A DNA stretch of 10,513 nucleotides from Cephalothrix simula (taxonomy: Eukaryota > Nemertea > Palaeonemertea > Archinemertea > Cephalotrichidae). Location: assembly GCA_035591015.1 (NCBI GenBank), contig JAXIUW010223174.1:1-10513 (forward strand), read 5' to 3'. Below the pieces are notes generated by a model. It saw nothing but the letters and a program-made list of their open reading frames with translations. It was not told the DNA's origin and made no database searches. Positions 7,677-10,513 of the stretch are shown one piece after another; positions within the stretch are counted from its first letter, which is position 1, and every line of letters starts with the position of its first letter. Made by a program: the position numbers and the translations under genes.

Positions 7677-8215
7677 AATTGAATTAAAGTATTATAAAGT
7701 GGCAAACTGAGATTTCCGAATATATACTAAAATGGCACTTTAGAATATCAAGTACCACGTGATTAAGTGCCCCAATGGCACCATCGAATATTTATACAAG
7801 TCTTTTTCAAGGGTAGGTGGGCATTCTTTACAATCTATAGGACTAAAGCTACGCTTTTGTGCAGTACGTCTCGGGATGAAATGTAGTGCCGTTGTTTAGC
7901 GCTTGACCCGGATTTATCCTTTTATAAAAGGATCTTCCAGGTATACTCTTTAGATAACAAACAATATACTTTGAGATACTAAAACTCCTATGATCGAACC
8001 TTTTATTTGCGACCATGATCTTTTAGACATCATGCATAAAATTACTGTCAATAAAAATAACAAATCCAATTGTACTAATGACGTGTTGCACTCACATAAA
8101 CCACCTGAGCAGATGCTACCGATTTTGGAGAGAAAATGACAATCAAAAATTATAATTTCAACAGTGAAGAACTAAAGTATTTCTTCAGTGAAGGTTAAGA
8201 AATCAACCGTTTACA
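7677..8215. other. Gene-less stretch
   Basis: No gene was recognised. An inverted pair, ggcactt (7734-7740) and aagtgcc (7765-7771), encloses an E-box cacgtg near 7757-7762. The 18-bp palindrome at 7916-7933 is listed separately. Nothing else was seen. Confidence 0.55.
7916..7933. repeat. Perfect 18-bp palindrome
   Basis: atccttttataaaaggat equals its own reverse complement without a spacer. It contains ttttataaaa, which could read as a TATA word on either strand, but no gene start follows. Confidence 0.75.
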
Positions 8216-8401
8216 ATGGTATCTTCATATCAACATCTCTCAAAATTGGTGCGATCATTCCTTATACCTATGCTGGAGGCGTACTTCCATGATTTAAACA
8301 GGGAGGTTCAGCATGAAAGACGAGGTTCGAAGAACAAAATTTTTGGACTAATTAAATGGGCATGTAATAACTTTCTCATGAAGGACAATGAAGTTTTGTA
8401 A
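8216..8401 (+). pseudogene. Short frame with weak TRAPPC8-like pattern, possibly a relic exon
   Basis: The 61-codon frame contains FLIPMLEAYFHDLNREV, then RRG and IFGLIKW. TRAPPC8 (Trs85 subunit of the TRAPP vesicle-tethering complexes) has, as recalled, a segment with the same order: a hydrophobic-P-x-x-E helix, LN, R(K/R)G, F and K-K-W about 35-40 residues apart. Agreement is limited to roughly ten positions, with small gaps. As an exon it fits poorly. The good acceptor-like ttcttcag upstream (about 8181-8188) leads directly to an in-frame tga, and only a weak donor (gtaata, after the KWA codons) exists. It is either a decayed exon copy or chance. The start codon given is simply the first ATG in the frame. 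Confidence 0.2.
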
Positions 8402-9614
8402 ATTATCTACAAGTGTCTTTAACCCCATCGATGCATATTTCTAGCATCAGAATACTAGTACTTAATATTTGTGGCGCTGGCAATTGAACGGAGTGTTTTA
8501 CTTCCAAATTATTGTGGCGCTGCACTGGCAGCGATAGAGTTCAGTTAAAAATGCCAAAAAATGCCTATTTCGTTTTTCCAAATGCACATAATGTAAGACT
8601 TACATTATGTGCATTTGGTTTTTCGTACTTCCTTCCTTGGTCTTTTTGCGAAAACTCCCTACTGTTCTGTAAAAGAATATATTGTATTTTCATAAAGGGA
8701 AAAAATAAAGGATCTTACCATTTTTCTGACCAATCTTACAAATTCCTCGACCTTGGTGTTTTCTTCTATAACTAACACTGGAAGATACTGCAACCAGCAC
8801 GCCAATCACAAGCCAAGTCAGTAGTCTAAAAGCATAAAACATGGTTTGCACCAACTCTCACCGTACTTTCCACATTCTGCCCTTCGTCATTTCAGCATCA
8901 CAGCAGACGAATCACTGTCACCCTGTCACGAAAAAGACAATTGTGAATAATTCAATTGCATAAGATAATTGGATATGGTAAACATATGGCGTACATTGTA
9001 CCACCCAGTGGAGCACCACTGATATTTCTGGTTATAGAGGTTAATTATTAATTCCCAACTTATCACCTTTAAATAAAACCAAATGTCATAGTCATAGAAG
9101 AAGTTTTTTAAGTTTTTCAAGTTTTCCTTGACTTTCAGACATGGCTATAGATCATCTATCAATAAAATCTTATGGTACACCCAAGACCCCGAGACCCAAT
9201 ATATTATTGTTCATTATTGGTTAGTAAAATCGGTTAATCTTGAAGCTTTAGCAGTTACAAAAAAAGCAAAATTTACTTTTTAAAATTGTCAACTAGTGTT
9301 TTTTGTTGTTGAGAAAACATCCTGCTCTAGGCAATAAAAATGGTCGAGAACTACTTGCACAAACAATTTTATACGGGGAAAACCATCAGAAATGATGATA
9401 GGAAAACATCTTTAATTTTAGACAAATCTGGGGAGTAAAATATGGTGTGCATTTTGAAATTGGCACCCTCTGTTTAACTCCACATATTTTTCGGAATTTT
9501 GTGCGTTCTAAGCATCACGTCTGAGGGTTTAACCCTAACCTTTTGCTACACGTCTTTAAATCCTTAGCCGTTATTTGGTAAACAAGTTCATGTTGACGTT
9601 ATGTCTATTATATA
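8402..9614. other. Gene-less stretch
   Basis: No gene was recognised. The nonamer gtggcgctg occurs at 8471-8479 and 8514-8522. The perfect inverted repeat at 8578-8618 is listed separately. A small stem, cagtgg/ccactg, lies near 9007-9022. The frame from 8512 to 8775 runs through the inverted repeat and has no recognisable similarity, so it is not called. Confidence 0.55.
8578..8618. repeat. Perfect inverted repeat, two 20-bp arms with a 1-nt centre
   Basis: ccaaatgcacataatgtaag (8578-8597) is the exact reverse complement of 8599-8618, with a single a at 8598 between the arms. Both sides are flanked by a run of five t. The arms are mixed in base composition, so this is unlikely to be a composition effect. 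The loop is too short for a canonical microRNA precursor. Possible sources are a recent snap-back duplication, a palindromic target of a dimeric protein, or a sequencing or assembly foldback. Confidence 0.9.
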
Positions 9615-9875
9615 ATGTGTCGTGCATTATCGGAGGTCTTAACCACGCCAAAATTAAGGGAATTCAAGGAAAATTATGTATTGTGTCGTCAAAATTCTCA
9701 TGCCTTTAAAGTTTTCGCATACAAGTGTAGTATTCATCAAGACACTTTATGGGAAAAAGAACATTTGGAAACTCACAAAAACATTTTTCGCAACGTAGCT
9801 GCTGCCATTTTGGTAGCAGTTTTGTTCGAAATTGTAATTTGGCATAAAATTATGGATCACCATCAATCAAAATAG
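9615..9875 (+). CDS. Unrecognised 86-codon frame with one possible membrane segment
   Basis: The product is not recognised. The frame is open from 9597, and the first ATG is at 9615. The N-terminal two thirds are polar, with scattered C, H and charged residues. Residues near 61-75 form a hydrophobic run (NVAAAILVAVLFEIVIW) followed by a short HKIMDHHQSK tail, so a single-pass or tail-anchored membrane protein is conceivable. Composition is less dominated by K, N, I and F than other frames here, which is the main reason to list it. Against it, there is no homology in memory, no intron signals and no clear promoter, and frames of this length arise by chance in 10 kb read in six frames. Confidence 0.22.
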   Translation: MCRALSEVLTTPKLREFKENYVLCRQNSHAFKVFAYKCSIHQDTLWEKEHLETHKNIFRNVAAAILVAVLFEIVIWHKIMDHHQSK

Positions 9876-10370
9876 TTCACGACATTAGTCAATAACAAAT
9901 CAATTAATCAAGCATATCGTTTTTGTTTTCATCTAAATAAGTATGAATCCCATCAGGATCGAATCTAAAATACTTGCCCAAAGATAAAACCTAATAACCT
10001 GGCAGGGAATAACAGCCAATCTCAACCAAAATATCACATCTTCAAATATTATTTGACATAAATGATAAAGGTAGAGTCAATCTGGCGTCAAAAACAAGAC
10101 GAAGTTTTTCTAGACAATACTTACATTCCAAACGAATTAATACTGTTTAGATTGTCATTTAGGGTGTATACGACCCGGGTATATAATAAGAGATCCCTAA
10201 GTTTCTATAAGAAACCGAGCAACGAATGATTCTATATTGAAAACCAGCTTAGGATTCCCAAAAATGTACCCCCACCGATTTTCTCCGAGACTATAGAATA
10301 TACCCCCATAAATTATACATGGATGCATAGGTAATGACATGTAGGTAAGGAATCTGGGTATTTAAATTTT
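9876..10370. other. Gene-less stretch
   Basis: No coding sequence was recognised. A TATA-like word (tatataa, 10180-10186) follows cccggg. It is followed by a small perfect hairpin, gtttct/agaaac (10201-10215), with no open frame downstream. The words gggtatat (near 10177-10184) and atataccc (near 10299-10306) form an inverted pair. Confidence 0.5.
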
Positions 10371-10371
10371 A

Positions 10372-10379
10372 TGACGTCA
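10372..10379. promoter_or_regulatory. CRE-like palindrome within ATGACGTCAT
   Basis: This perfect octamer lies inside a 10-bp palindrome, five bases from the CTCF-like motif at 10384-10398. The two words together form one compact candidate regulatory site, or part of a repeat end. Confidence 0.4.
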
Positions 10380-10383
10380 TAGT

Positions 10384-10398
10384 GGCGCCCCCTAGCGG
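10384..10398 (-). promoter_or_regulatory. CTCF-like motif
   Basis: On the minus strand the sequence reads CCGCTAGGGGGCGCC. The CTCF core is commonly written CCASYAGRKGGCRS, and only the third base (G for A) departs from it. CTCF is an 11-zinc-finger architectural protein widespread in bilaterian animals. Such GC-rich words stand out in this A+T-rich surrounding. Binding is not shown, and the word could instead be part of a dispersed repeat. Confidence 0.4.
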
Positions 10399-10513
10399 CG
10401 GTAACTGAATTACGGCTCATGAGTACAGCCTAGACCGTTCGAGATAGTAAAAACCGATTGCGGAGAATCAGAGAACCATTTCTACCTAAGATAGGTAGGT
10501 TTCATTTTTCAAA

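Noticed and set aside
8324-8331. ggttcgaa, resembling the B box of a tRNA gene or SINE.
   Set aside because: No matching A box or cloverleaf could be found at the right distance upstream.
8512-8775. An 87-codon open frame on the plus strand.
   Set aside because: It runs through both arms of the perfect inverted repeat at 8578-8618, is rich in F, C and Y, and has no recognisable similarity.
9529-9540. Telomere-like word aaccctaacc.
   Set aside because: Fewer than two repeat units are present, with no extension on either side.
10180-10215. TATA box tatataa after cccggg, with a small hairpin downstream, as a possible core promoter.
   Set aside because: No open frame, RNA gene or initiator follows before the window ends, and TATA words are expected in A+T-rich DNA.

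Overview
The window looks like non-coding nuclear DNA from an animal, most likely an invertebrate. It is A+T-rich and dense in stop codons in all six frames. It has no long open reading frame, no recognisable intact gene, no tRNA or rRNA, and nothing arranged like bacterial operons. Its identifiable content is repeat DNA: a non-autonomous DNA transposon, a decayed fragment of a LINE-type reverse transcriptase, a minisatellite, several inverted repeats and a repeated CRE-like octamer. The lineage cannot be fixed from sequence alone.

Layout. Bases 7-112 hold a three-unit minisatellite. The next kilobase is gene-less but somewhat richer in G+C than the rest, with a compact hairpin at 436-482. 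Bases 1119-1639 are the clearest feature: a 521-bp MITE-like element with 30-bp terminal inverted repeats (26 of 30 matching), flanked by a perfect 7-bp direct repeat (tccagac), with about seven internal copies of a motif related to its own ends. From 1647 to about 7380 the DNA is A+T-rich and gene-less. It holds a diverged repeat pair (4364-4405 and 5061-5111), an imperfect foldback (4926-5020), a pair of CRE palindromes (5509-5543) and a perfect 28-bp palindrome (5894-5921). Bases 7491-7676 keep, in one frame broken by stops, the conserved order of motifs of a non-LTR retrotransposon reverse transcriptase. Bases 8216-8401 hold a short open stretch with a faint resemblance to the trafficking protein TRAPPC8. 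Bases 8578-8618 form a near-perfect 41-nt snap-back. Bases 9615-9875 hold an unrecognised 86-codon frame with one possible membrane segment. Near the right end an ATGACGTCAT palindrome lies next to a CTCF-like motif.

No gene system or operon is present, so there is nothing to reconstruct as a pathway. The most useful results are the MITE with its internal repeat array, the reverse transcriptase relic, and the strong excess of TGACGTCA (nine perfect copies) and of long perfect palindromes. All comparisons with families were made from memory and by eye; no database search was run.
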